64,000 nucleotides of DNA from Tubiluchus corallicola (taxonomy: Eukaryota; Priapulida; Priapulimorpha; Priapulimorphida; Tubiluchidae). Below the pieces are notes generated by a model, which was not told the DNA's origin, made no database searches, and was given only the letters and a program-made list of their open reading frames with translations. The stretch spans positions 1 through 64,000 of the forward strand of contig JAQGDQ010000259.1 in NCBI GenBank assembly GCA_030141605.1, given 5' to 3'. Positions 34,451 through 45,000 of the stretch are shown here, in pieces. The translations under genes were made by a program, and so were the position numbers. The stretch's first letter is position 1. Each line of letters starts with the position of its first letter.

Positions 34451-35844
34451 TCAGAAAATACAATAGTACAAATGCACAATCCAAAATGCCCTCTATTTAC
34501 AGGGCCTAGTCACGAAGTTTACATAAATATTAGCAGTCAATGGTGGCCATTGGCCTTGTACAAAAAAGTCATACAGAGGGTTTTATTTTAGCCACTGTAA
34601 AGATTTCTGCAGCATGTTAGCCAATGTAAAGCCTGAAGTGGTCCATCTAATTAATTTATCTAGGCACGTACGGTGGTATTCAAACGCACGCACATTTACG
34701 CCAAACACAAAAGCATTGTTCAGAGTTAAACTCCTCCTGCATGCGCGCTTTGAACTATTTTACCCACCTGGAAACCCTTTACACGATGAACAAAGGCAAG
34801 TCGCATCCATTTAACCCACTTCAAATATCCATGCTACAGAAATCTCATTAATAGACCCTCCGGGTCTGCAGTGAACAGCATTGAAGTACATTGTCTACTT
34901 GTACCTATAGAGCAGCGATATTGTCTAGCTTCACAAAGAAAATCTCTTAGTAAATCTCGGTATTTTCTTATCATTACAGGCAAAGACTAGATCACTCATG
35001 GTGGACGTTTGCTAGCCAAGAGCAGTTAAAATCAGAAATCGCGGATCATCGAAAGATCATGGAATTACTTGCTAGTGTTGCACCACACAATGTACGGGGT
35101 GCAAGAGCTCCATACATAGAAGTTAGCAACAACTACTACCAGATGTTACTCGACAATGATTTTGCCTGGGATTCCTCACTTCCATCAAGAAGTCTAAAGC
35201 ATCCACTGTGGCCGTATACCCTCAACTTTAAATCACCTCAAAATGACGAGTGCGTAGTAAAAGGATGTCCCACAAAGTCCTTTCCGAACCTATGGGAGAT
35301 ACCATTAATCGACGCTGTTGATCTTAATGGTAGAATATGTGGCAATGAAATCGGTTACTGTCCTCAGTACTCTTCTGAGCAACTTCAATATCAGTTTTTG
35401 AAAAACAACTTTGATCGTCATTATTTCGATCGTCGGGCGCCATTTCCTTTGCTGATTCAAGGTTCTTGGCTGGACACGGCTGCGACTCTCAATCGTGGCG
35501 CACCTTTTAAAGCTCTTATTCGCTTTCTTGACGAACTAGAAACCGATTACGACGATGTTTATGTTGTCACGTTCAGTCAAGTTATCGAATGGATGAAAAA
35601 CCCCACTTCAATAAGTGACATTAACAACTTTGAGCCGTGGCTTTGGTGTGATCCTCAATCTAATTCCTATGAGGAACGTCCACCGCTTTGTTCAGAAGAT
35701 ACGACAATAGAGTGCAGTTACAGCGTTTACGTACCGTACAGAAGTGCGACAGAATTTAATACAACTGTCACTTCCTGCGCTATTGACGAATGCCCACCCG
35801 AGTACCCCTTGACTGGAAACGTTCAAGGCTTATCTGGTATCTGA
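23586..35844 (+). CDS. Chitin deacetylase-like protein, predicted catalytically inactive
   Basis: Exons 23586-23613, 27287-27601, 27880-28005, 31035-31182, 33160-33336 and 34980-35844 join in frame to 552 residues, close to the length of arthropod CDA1/CDA2 proteins. The 28-nt first exon gives M-A-I-V-V-V-L-T-I. With the start of exon 2 this completes a signal peptide, which is why this start was chosen. Domains: CBM14/peritrophin-A chitin-binding (Cys 30-75), LDL-receptor class A (123-156, C-D-G-x3-C-x-D-G-S-D-E), NodB-like deacetylase (about 185-500). Family members remove acetyl groups from chitin with an Asp-His-His metal site. Here motif 1 T-F-D-D reads G-F-E-G (195-198), both motif 2 His are Leu 262 and Gln 266, and the usual His before the conserved Trp of the last motif is Gln 425. 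R-A-P-Y (307-310) and D-S-S (329-331) remain. It may bind chitin without deacetylating it. AATAAA lies at 35851-35856, oddly close to the stop. Confidence 0.87.
24532..24611 (+). repeat. Hexanucleotide GACAYR repeat
   Basis: GACATA, GACACA and GACACG units arranged nearly symmetrically, with GACACG in the centre and GACATA at both edges. Lies immediately 5' of the SINE at 24612-24880. Confidence 0.9.
24612..24880 (+). mobile_element. tRNA-derived SINE
   Basis: The head has an A-box-like CTAGTGGTAACGCGCCTG, an anticodon-arm-like CCTGCTTTGCGC and a B-box-like GAGTTCGATAA, suggesting descent from a tRNA such as tRNA-Ala (TGC). The body contains TGCCTGGCGTGTGGTATTTA. The 3' end, AAATAAAGATTATTATTA, is shared with the copy at 41272-41395. 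Located in intron 1 of gene 2. Confidence 0.65.
24886..24990 (+). repeat. (CACTAT)n hexanucleotide repeat
   Basis: About 12 CACTAT units, grading into CATTAT. Starts at the AT-rich tail of the adjacent SINE. Confidence 0.9.
25975..26045 (-). repeat. tRNA-like B-box sequence
   Basis: On the minus strand a GGTTCAAATCC B box (plus-strand 25982-25992) is preceded by a GGTCCCT stretch and a plausible anticodon region. It resembles the 3' half of the element at 3704-3775. The A box is weak, so this is likely a degenerate SINE head. Confidence 0.35.
26855..27010 (+). repeat. (GA)n microsatellite
   Basis: Long AG dinucleotide run with AAG interruptions, in intron 1 of gene 2. Reading frames of alternating Arg/Glu or Ser/Leu are artefacts. 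Confidence 0.95.
27601..27850 (+). repeat. Dispersed short repeat that includes a splice donor
   Basis: The sequence from the donor of exon 27287-27601 (GTAAGTTAAGCAGCCACTTT) reappears at 27656 (degenerate, donor lost) and at 27808 (GTAAGTTAAGCAACCACTTT), followed in each case by an AGCAAAA...TATCA stretch. The unit therefore carries copies of the 5' splice site into the intron. Confidence 0.7.
28330..30190 (-). mobile_element. CR1/jockey-like LINE, 5'-truncated and decayed
   Basis: Minus-strand frames, read 3' to 5' on the plus strand, follow a non-LTR reverse transcriptase. At 30031-29726 they show P-L-F-K-K-G, Y-P-S-N-Y-R, S-L-A-C-I-A-C-K and Q-H-G-F. Around 29400 the active-site box reads F-A-H-D instead of F-A-D-D. 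At 29218-28940 come the thumb-like D-L-G-I-M-V-S and Y-V-R-P-I-V-E-Y, and at about 28530 V-W-D-S-L-P. Frameshifts separate the parts. It lies in the intron between exons 27880-28005 and 31035-31182 of gene 2, on the opposite strand. Confidence 0.85.
28550..28688 (+). repeat. 68-bp tandem duplication inside the LINE relic
   Basis: A segment beginning CCCATACTTGAACAAGAAAG occurs twice head to tail with very few differences. It duplicates the LINE sequence just before the D-S-L-P motif. Confidence 0.85.
31366..31515 (+). repeat. Diverged tandem duplication of about 73 bp
   Basis: Two adjacent copies share AATTGATAATAAAAA, a GCAAAG/GGCAAG stretch and GCAATGCAA, then end in ACTGTGCAT or CACTGCAT. 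Within the intron after exon 31035-31182. Confidence 0.7.
31935..32230 (+). mobile_element. Possible solo LTR or LTR-retrotransposon 5' fragment
   Basis: Starts TGTGGTGTTACAATA, has TATAAA at 32045-32050 and AATAAA at 32153-32158, and is followed by TGGATGTCAGAAAAG, close to a primer-binding site for tRNA-Leu (TGGTGTCAGAAG). An ATG at 32223 begins a short frame, M-A-S-A-S-A-G. No second LTR or pol was found, and the 3' edge does not end in CA. Confidence 0.35.
34236..34446 (+). repeat. Compound (GTT/GCT)n triplet repeat
   Basis: About 210 bp of GTT and GCT triplets in the last intron of gene 2. It reads as poly-Gln on the minus strand, poly-Leu and poly-Val on the plus strand; none is a real product. 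Confidence 0.95.
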
Positions 35845-38800
35845 ACAGTAAATAAACACTATATAATTACCAGAGATCGTTTAATTAATTAGGTTAGTTT
35901 TCTGTTAAATATTAAGCAATTTAAGTACGACGACAGTGCTGAATGTAGTAATTTTACTAGATGTATGTATCTACTCGTGTCATGTTACCCATATACCTGC
36001 AGCAGAATGTTTGCAATTATTGTGCAAGCCAATACTTGGCAGCCGGAATTTGTTATAGGATTTCTTTGATGAGACGGCCTGTGAATAATAACTGAATAAC
36101 TAATAATAACATTAGGATAATTGTTACATAACTTAATTGCTATTTTATAAGCTAAAGAATCTATTAGTCCTTACGATGAAATTAAACACTGCTTTTAAAA
36201 CAGCTCTATTTTATTACTCATGCAAACTCTGTAGTTCACAGTAATCTGCTTCAGATAATAGTTGCTGTATATGTCCAAAATTCATTTCATGTTACGTGTG
36301 TATTAACAATCTTAGAGTATTTTGTACCATACATATAAAATGTTTTTTAAAGCTACTTAAATTTCTATAATACTTGTTTGCTTCATTGTGTCGTGATAAC
36401 TACTAATTACACACATTATAAAAACGTAACAACTGATGACAAAAGCTACGAAGTACGGAATTAACGTCAAATGTTATATATGCGAAGCAACAACAAAAAT
36501 CTCGACGACAAACGTTAAAACTTTTTTATAGACGTTAAACATCACAAAACTTGCCAAAATTCCCAAACTTGCCAAACTTGCCAATTTCTTGCCAAAATTT
36601 TGTAACGTCTGCCGTCAAAGAATTGTGAGTAAACGTTATAACATAATAGTTTAAAATTACTAGTTAGAGCGTTATCTAAAGTATTAATGATTATAATAAC
36701 AATAACAATAATAACTAGTTGACAATGTTTCTGACGTGGTCAGAAACAGAAGATTTTGCAAACAATAGTTGTAAAATTCAGCCTTAAAAATGAGACGACA
36801 GCCTTTTTTTGAAGTGCTTATTTTCTTTTATTGAATTGCTTTAATACGTGGAAAGTACATTTCACAATGAAACCTCAGCATTTAACTGTTCAGTCCATCA
36901 CCCACGGGTCAAAGGTCAAACATCTTGGCACAACTTATATTGTATATAAGCATTGAGTTTGTCTCATTGAGGCCTTTCATTTGACATACAGCAACCTATT
37001 TTTAGTAGACCCTGGAAGGTATTTGTCTCCTCGACCCCCATTTTGCCCCTAGCTGGGTCATAGGTTAACAATTCACACTGTAACCTATACCATTCAATTC
37101 GCCTCATGAAGACCTTTCATTTGATATGCTACATGGTACTATTCGTGGACACTCGATGCATTTCTGTTCCCGACCCCCATTTTTCGGTTTTTGCCCCCTA
37201 GCAGGCTCGCTGATTAGCTATTCTCATTGCAACCTATGCCATTCGATCCGCCTCGTCGAGACATTTCATTTGATATGCTACAAGGCACCTTTACTCAACA
37301 CTTGGTGGATTTCAGTTCCCGACCCCCATTTATCGGTTTTTGCCCCCTAGCGGAAATCCCCCTCCAAATCACCCATATTTTGTCATATCCAACAACTTGG
37401 CCCCACCTAAATATTGTCGCCCTAGCTCAAAAACTGTAGGAGCAGATGGGTCCTAAAGAAAAACAAATGAAGACCCGACCGCTCTGTGACCTTTGACTCA
37501 GCAACTCGGGTCACGTGTACACGTATATAACTTTGGTGTGTAACTGTGAGTTTTGCGTCCCTAGTACTCAGTGTGTAAAATATCACAAATTGGGGGACCC
37601 CAAACTTTGCATTTTGACCCCTCACTCGGGCGTTCAAAGCTTGTCAGCTTTTAAAACCCCAGGTGCACACCTGCCATACAGGATCCAAATACAAGTGAAA
37701 AAAAATTTGGAAAATAAGGAAAGCCCTAGGAGGAGGTGAATCATAAAGAAAAAACTGACCAACGCCCACTATCCTTCCCCCTTGACCACTGGTCAGCGGT
37801 TGCTATACAATTGAACGCCCCCCGCCCAGGGCTACCAACCCTGTGAGTTTGGTGACCCTATCTTGCGAGTTATTAAGCGTTAAAGTGGCGGGGAATAAAT
37901 AAATAAATATCTCAATGAAAAACAGTAAGATTTTGCTATGACAAAATCTTAATAAAGCTGATTAACCCTTTACACATGGACGTTATCATTTCCTCAACTA
38001 TTTTCACAACCTTTTGTAACTTCTATTATAGGTTCGTTACAACATTTTGTCAGTAGTGTAACTTTTGTATGTGACAGAGTGGCTAGCGCATAAACTTCAC
38101 TAAGTTCACTTTTTTTATTTTGTCATAGGCCCTCTCCGTGGACGTACAGTTTTCCATGTATTCCTGTATTATCATTGTTATAACTGTTTACTCAACTTTC
38201 CAAAAAATGCACGCAGTTTTCGCTTGCCCGCACATAAAAGCTTAACCCTTAACCGTCAGTCAGGGTTCTAACAGCGTCTCTTATTCGATATATATGCATG
38301 TAATTGTAAACAAAATGCAGTAATACATATCATTATGCTGAGAAAAGCATAGAAATAGTGTGAAACTCATAAATATTTTACAAAGTAAATTTGAATAATG
38401 ATAATAACGATAATACTTATAAATGGGACTAGGCGGGGTCAAGGCTGGATCCCAGCTCCGAGTTTACTTATTGGCTTTGGTCTGATTGGCACAGGCCTGT
38501 GCACCTTACCTGCATGAAAACTGCAACATCGCTATCATTGAATATATCAAAGTTCAACGAACACAGTGAACCATAGAATAATTATCTTGCTCATACATAT
38601 GAACCGACATTTGGAGTTTCAGTTTTTTAACTGTTAACAAAATTGTATTGTAGATAGCGTGAGATGTGTGGATGCAGGCACAAGCAAAACTAGAACACTT
38701 TCGACTAGGATTTTTTGGGGAAAATTGCTATAATGACTGTGCATTTAACTGCAAAAAAGTGTCGAGTGTACGTTGAGTAAAGCTACATGACCTTGAAAAC

Positions 38801-39040
38801 GAAGCCGTTTTCTATATGAGAAAAATAGGTTAGACGTTAGACCCAACAGTTGCAACTTTTTGTAGGAATTTAAACGAATGTTAAGCTTTCAAGAAATTTG
38901 CAATTGGTGAATTTTTTTACCGTTTTACCGAAACAAATTATTTTGACGTGATTTGAAGTTAACCAGTTAAGTTTTACTGGCAATAGTTTCCACTGTGGTT
39001 TCATTTACGACAAATATAAACGACAAAAACATACCGGATA
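35845..39040. other. Intergenic region between genes 2 and 3
   Basis: AT-rich. The only structure seen is the imperfect roughly 145-bp repeat array at about 36960-37360 and its pyrimidine-rich flank. The upstream region of gene 3 shows no clear TATA box. Confidence 0.6.
36960..37360 (+). repeat. Three imperfect repeats of about 140-150 bp
   Basis: Each unit has TTTCATTTGA[CT]AT (about 36974, 37114 and 37263), then a C[GA]ACCCCCATTTT stretch and GCCCCCTAGC or similar. The pyrimidine-rich composition stands out from the surroundings. Element family unknown. Confidence 0.65.
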
Positions 39041-42000
39041 ATGGCTTTCAAACAAAATGGCGATTTGGGCAACTGCCAAGAGGAAAATGAAAAAGACCAA
39101 AAGAAGTGCGATTTTGCAGTGAATCCCGAACACGAAACACTCTCAGTCGATGATGCCCTGCAGTTACTGGGCACTTGTGGCTTATATCAAGTCATCATGT
39201 ATTTTATGATCGCTGGTTTCGAGATTTGGAAAGCCTGGCACGCATTTGCAGTCACATTTCAAGGTGCTACGCCCGCTCATTACTGCAAGGTAAACCTGAT
39301 ACCTAACCGTATTTAAAAACATACTTGTATGTAGATATAGTTGTTTGAAGCTCAAGCTTTTCAATTTATAGCAGATCTTATAGCCAATATTAATGTATGT
39401 TACGTTAATACACTAGATTAGGGGGTGTGTTTCAAGCTAGATCGTAGAAATAAAAGTGACCTACACACTGCGGAAGCTGGCAGAAATTCGTTTGCATTAT
39501 TATTATTACGAGACAAAAAAAACTGTATGAATGTTGTCAGAGGCGAAGTGGTAACACTTAAGCTTTGAAAAGTGTACCAAAGGTGAATCCTGGCGAAGAA
39601 AAATCAAAATGTTTACAGATTTTCTATTTGAAAATTTGTAAAGTTATTCCATTACTTTCGTTTTCGCTGCTGTTCATTATATGTATCGATTCTTAGCAGT
39701 CAGCTTAAGCATTGTTCTTATAAACAATGAAAGTACTGTCTACGTATGCTAGCAAGTAGCTGTCCCTAGTTACGAGAACGAGATGACGTCAAAGCTTGTG
39801 CATCATGAGAAGAAAATGGTGCCAATGATGACGTACGCTTGCAAGAGCTGATCACAAGGTGATGCTGGAATAATTTTTAATACAAAAATTTATCTTTAGG
39901 AGTTTGTAAAGCCTAGAGTTTCGTTCGCTTGAAAATTTTTGATCAAATCACTTTAATAAAGCACAGCAAACTGAAACACAATATTCTGAGCTTATGTTGT
40001 TTTACAGTTAGCATCCCTTTAAAGTATTTTCTGTAAGTGATATCTTAGCAAATGTTAATTTCTTGCCCAGTGAAATACAAAAATGCAAAACTATTATGTT
40101 TCTCAATAACGTACAGTGCTTTTAAAGTGATTGTATGAAAAGGGTGCAAATTATTAACATTGACAGTTAAAAGAGTGCAAATTATTAACATTGACAGTTA
40201 ACATTATTAACAGCGGCGTTTATCTAGCAATATTACTATGCGGAACGCGGAATAGATAAAATCCGTTTATATTGTTTTCAATGCACCCATTTATCGGACC
40301 TGCATTATCCATTACTTTTTGTGCAGCTATTTCCTATTGATTTCTATTCCGCAGATAGGTAACCCATAACGCATACGCATTCCGAAAACTAGGTAAACGC
40401 CACTTAAGCCTTTAAGCCTATCATTTTTCTACAGTAGTTTAATTCATTTCAAACTTAGTTATTCCACAAACACAATTATTACAATGCATGCCAATATAAA
40501 AAAGTAAGGAAGGTACATGAAAAAAAAGAAATTATTGTAAGATTTTTTTACTAATTGTACTAACTCCTGACCTTAACAGGATTCCCGGGTTAAACAGCTA
40601 ATGGTGATTAGAAAGTAACAAAAGGTTAGAAGAAAGTGAAGAATTATTGGAATCACTTTACATGTAATCAATAAACACCTTTTTTGGCACAGTACGTTGA
40701 ATTCTGTAAACTCCTTAAAATAAGTGAATTTGTTTATTGTAGAAAAAACTTCATCCCATGTAGTTTCATCCCATGATGTTTGTCTTGTTTGTTGTTTATG
40801 TTCGCCTTTTATGCACTATTAATTCTTACTTAAAACGTCTTGCTGATAGATCGACATCATTTTAAAGAGCTTTTATCTTGTTCCAGACTGGTGGTCCAAT
40901 AAACTGTCTTATCGCAGAAACAGCGGTTTTACAGCAGAACAAACAGTAACCGCTGTTTTTTTGTGTAATGTACACATAACTTTTATAGATAGCCGTCAAC
41001 TAGTCACCTTATAAGGATGTTCCTCCATTGTTTGCAAAATTGATAATAAAGATACAGCCTGTAATTCTTAGTATTGCTTTGTTAGTTTAAAGGTACATAC
41101 CCTGACAGGCTAAGGATAAGGAGCTGGATATACTTGTGTTCACATTTCTCTTAAGAAGCTATAGTTATAAGATAACCGATAACCTCTCTTCAGATTATGT
41201 AGATATAAATTTATCGATGCAAGCTGCTTTACATCATAAGTTGTTGTCGTGCATTCCGAATTTACGTCACCAAATAGTCTCTGTTATTTAGTTCTAGTTT
41301 GTTATTTACAGTCGGCGATAATAGCTCTTTGAGCTAATGTTAATTGTGTATCCAAAAACTGATTTTAAATAAAGATTATTATTATTTTATTATTTTTTAC
41401 TGCAAAATACTACAATCAAGTACTGCAAAATATCCAGGCCTACTCAAGATTCGAATAGATGCCATAAGGCTTACCCTTGAAAAACAGCACAGCAAAAGAC
41501 AAACCACAAGTTACCATTGTTATTTAACTAATCATTCATGAATCAAAAGAGGTCAGTTAGTTTCACGTTATTAGTTTTATATTGCAAGTTTCTTACACTG
41601 CTTACATATTATATGTCGACTGTGGTTATGCCTATGTAATAAGTCTTGTTCTCATCTTTGTTTAGAACATTCAGCGCAAAAAAATTAAATTATGAAATAC
41701 ATTTTTAAATCAATGATCTTTTGCATGCTAATTTATCCTATAGTGAATACAGAATGAATTAACAACTACAAAAATGTGAATAAAACACAGAATGTTAACA
41801 GTACTAATATAAACAGGCAATGATCACTCAGAAAAAGGGGAAAGGGTGGTAAAAATTCATTGTCCTGAGATTTAGCCGCTTTTATTTAGTTAATTGACCG
41901 ATTTGTCTGTTTGCAGTAGAAAAGAAAATGTCACTTGGGGTACAAATGCCGAATCAGCTATTTAGTACAGATAACTGCGAACTATATGGTTAAAATATGC

Positions 42001-45000
42001 ATAAATTAAAAATAATGTGCAAAAATTATGCTAACGTGCAGGCAGTCCAACCTTATCAAGCTAACAAAAACCTCATAAAAACGCTCTAGCAATAGTGTGC
42101 GCGTTGGGATGACGCAAGTCAGAAAACTGGTTAAAACTAATATTTCACATAGCCTTGCAAGTCTCATTCGTTTCAAACAATGATACAGCATTTCACTCGG
42201 GGTAAAGAACTCATGTTGAAAGTCCTGCAGCGTTACGCTAAATGTTCTGGATAAGCTCGGAGAAGGATTACAATACGCGCCTTTGTCAAAATAAAAATGC
42301 TTTTGCCTTTTTGAGCATTTTTAAAACTGGTTGTGGTCATGAAATCATTGTACTGTAAAATGTATACCCTATGCAATGAAAATAGAAATAAAAAATAAAA
42401 ATAGATATAAAAAAGAATAAAATTTTGATGTCCGAACGATTGTCACTGGCGTATTGTGACCAATTTTCTTGAATTTTGCTCCACTGTTTCTCAAAGAGAA
42501 GAAAACCGTTAATTAAGGCGGTCTCAGCTATAAACACTAATCTCAGCATTTTTCTTGCAAACCCTGCTGTCTAGTAATAGCTGAGTTCACAATGGTAACT
42601 AACCTTACATTCTTTTATAATTTGGTTTATTTTTTGCGCACAGAGTACAAAACTAGCAATATAGATGTGGGATATTCAGGTGGGAGACAGGAAAACCCAT
42701 CTCATTATCACGATTGTTATATAGTAGACATTAGTAGAGTTTTGGATGTTTAGTAAGGGCTTTAGCTCAGGCTGGTAGAATCTCCCAAAAGTTTCTATTG
42801 GTTTTTGGAAAAATGATTTCGGAATGATGGTTTTTGGAAAAATAATACCCCTGTGAGATCCTGCGTTTCAAAATCAAGCTGTCTCATCCAACATTCAGAA
42901 GTTTAACGATACTTTAAGGTCTCAGTAACTGGCTTAAACGGTAAAGGCAGAGAATTACAATCAAGTGCTTATATTTGTTATTATTGTTAGACTGTAAATC
43001 CAAGCTGTTCAAAATTAGTGTCACGAAAGTGAGTGTATTTGATCGTTGTGAATAAGTAAAAAATTCATTTGGACAACATAGTTATCACTGAGTATATGAT
43101 TCTCAATATAAATTTTGTCATTTTTATATTAAAATTAAGAAGCATGCTGCACGATGCTTTCAAGTGCATCATTTTGCATATCGAGTTATTCATTTTTGAA
43201 ATTAAGCATAAAATTACTCTGTCTTAGTACCCAATCCAAACATCAACTTATTAGAATCTTTAAATTCAATGCTAAACACTCGATGAGATTATTTTTTATT
43301 TTTTTCAGTAATTAACAACCTGGTACAGATTTTTTCACGTGGTTTGTTCCAAAATTATTGCTTCCAGGTGTCAGATGACTGTAGTTTGAACACGACTTTA
43401 ATTCCTCCCGGAGAGCAATGCAAACAATACACAAACTATTCTGCCAACCAAACAGAAACTTGTAACGAATGGTGCTATGAGGAGACGTATGGTGAGACAA
43501 CGGTCACTGAGGTAAGTGTCCGCTTCACGTAAAAAAACACGTGAATATAAATATCAAATTTTTGTAGGTAACGATCAGTTTGACGAATGCTTGACAACTG
43601 ACTCTTTTTTTCAAATTAATAAGTACAAACTCTACGAAAATAGAGAAAAAATGTCCATTTTTGAAGTTTTTTCGTCTACTGTCATGTATATGTCATCATA
43701 CTGTCATGTCGCCACTAGTCGAAAATGTTCGAGACGTTTCTTTTCAAATACGAAAAAGCTGCTGAAACTGTAGCCTCAGAAACTAGAATCCGCAGTATGT
43801 ATATAAGTAGCAGCACAATTAGTACTGGCCAGGCCTTGGTATTGCTTAACTTCGGTCGCTAAGCTTGTAATAATAACATTTTAAAATATTTTTCGCGTAG
43901 AATCTGACCTCTTGATATAATGAGAATTATAACTAGCAAAGCTTTTTTACAGTTTGGTATTCAGCCTTATTAATCAGCCAATATCTGTGGCAAGACTGGC
44001 ACCTTACTTATTTTATATTCGTTTTTCAGTACGATCTTGTCTGCGATGAACAACGGCGAGCTGCAATACAATTGTCTTCAACAGCATTCATGTTTGGAAA
44101 ACTCGTGGGTTCTTTAATTGCACCTCAGGTTTCAGATATATTTGGCCGAAAGCACGCTATGATATTCAGCAATATCGTGTTCCTGATATTTGGATTGGGG
44201 CAGGCATTCACACAGACATACATTCAATATATAGTGTTCCGTTTTTTAATTGCAACAGCCCAAACGGTAAGAAGGGGATCTGCAAAAGAAGGTTAACGAT
44301 TGTTATTTCATAAATTAAAATCCTGTGACTTAAAAATAGTTTCTTCAAGTGACAGGCATGCTTGCTTTAAAGGATCAGTAGCAAGCTTTTCTTTTGTGTT
44401 GTAACTAGTTATGTGCATGTTGGTTACTTGAAGAAACCATTTTAAAATTACAAGGTTCCTGCTAGTAATTTATTACACTAATTATCACAATTACAGTGTT
44501 ATTGTGTGTGATCCGAAAGGTTTTGTTATTTATTTAAATCTTTTGTGTCCGTTAGACTTTAAATATCTTCTAGTTTTAGTGCTTGACGTTAGAATAGCTT
44601 TTGTGATATATAAATATATGCATCCATATTTATCTGCTGTACATTTACGTTTGTCTAGATTAGTTGATGGTGCAAATTAATCAGTTTCATTTTCACTAAC
44701 TCACTAATAGACGTATTTTGCATTACAAAATTCACACGTTTTATAAGTACCCAAGTAAAAATAAATTTACGTTCTATTCTTTGCTGTAGGGTGCGTATCT
44801 AGCTTCATTTGTACTGCTTTGTGAATCTGTGCCTCCAAGTCTACGAGCGTTTGTTGGAACTTGTGACGAGATCATGTGGAGCTGTGGGATCATGTCTTTG
44901 CCACTCATTTCTTATTTTGTCAGAGACTGGCGCATTTTACAAATAATAATCTCAGTGCCAATAGCCATTGTTTTTTTGTACTTTTGGTAGGTTCTAAATA

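Larger units (their letters stand above)
39290..43367. other. First intron of gene 3 (4.1 kb)
   Basis: AT-rich. Contains a direct repeat of about 32 bp at 40143-40201 and a 5'-truncated SINE at 41272-41395. No coding sequence was recognised. Confidence 0.75.

Noticed and set aside
34083-34591. Poly-Gln, poly-Leu and Ala/Val frames
   Set aside because: GTT/GCT repeat in the last intron of the chitin-deacetylase-like gene.
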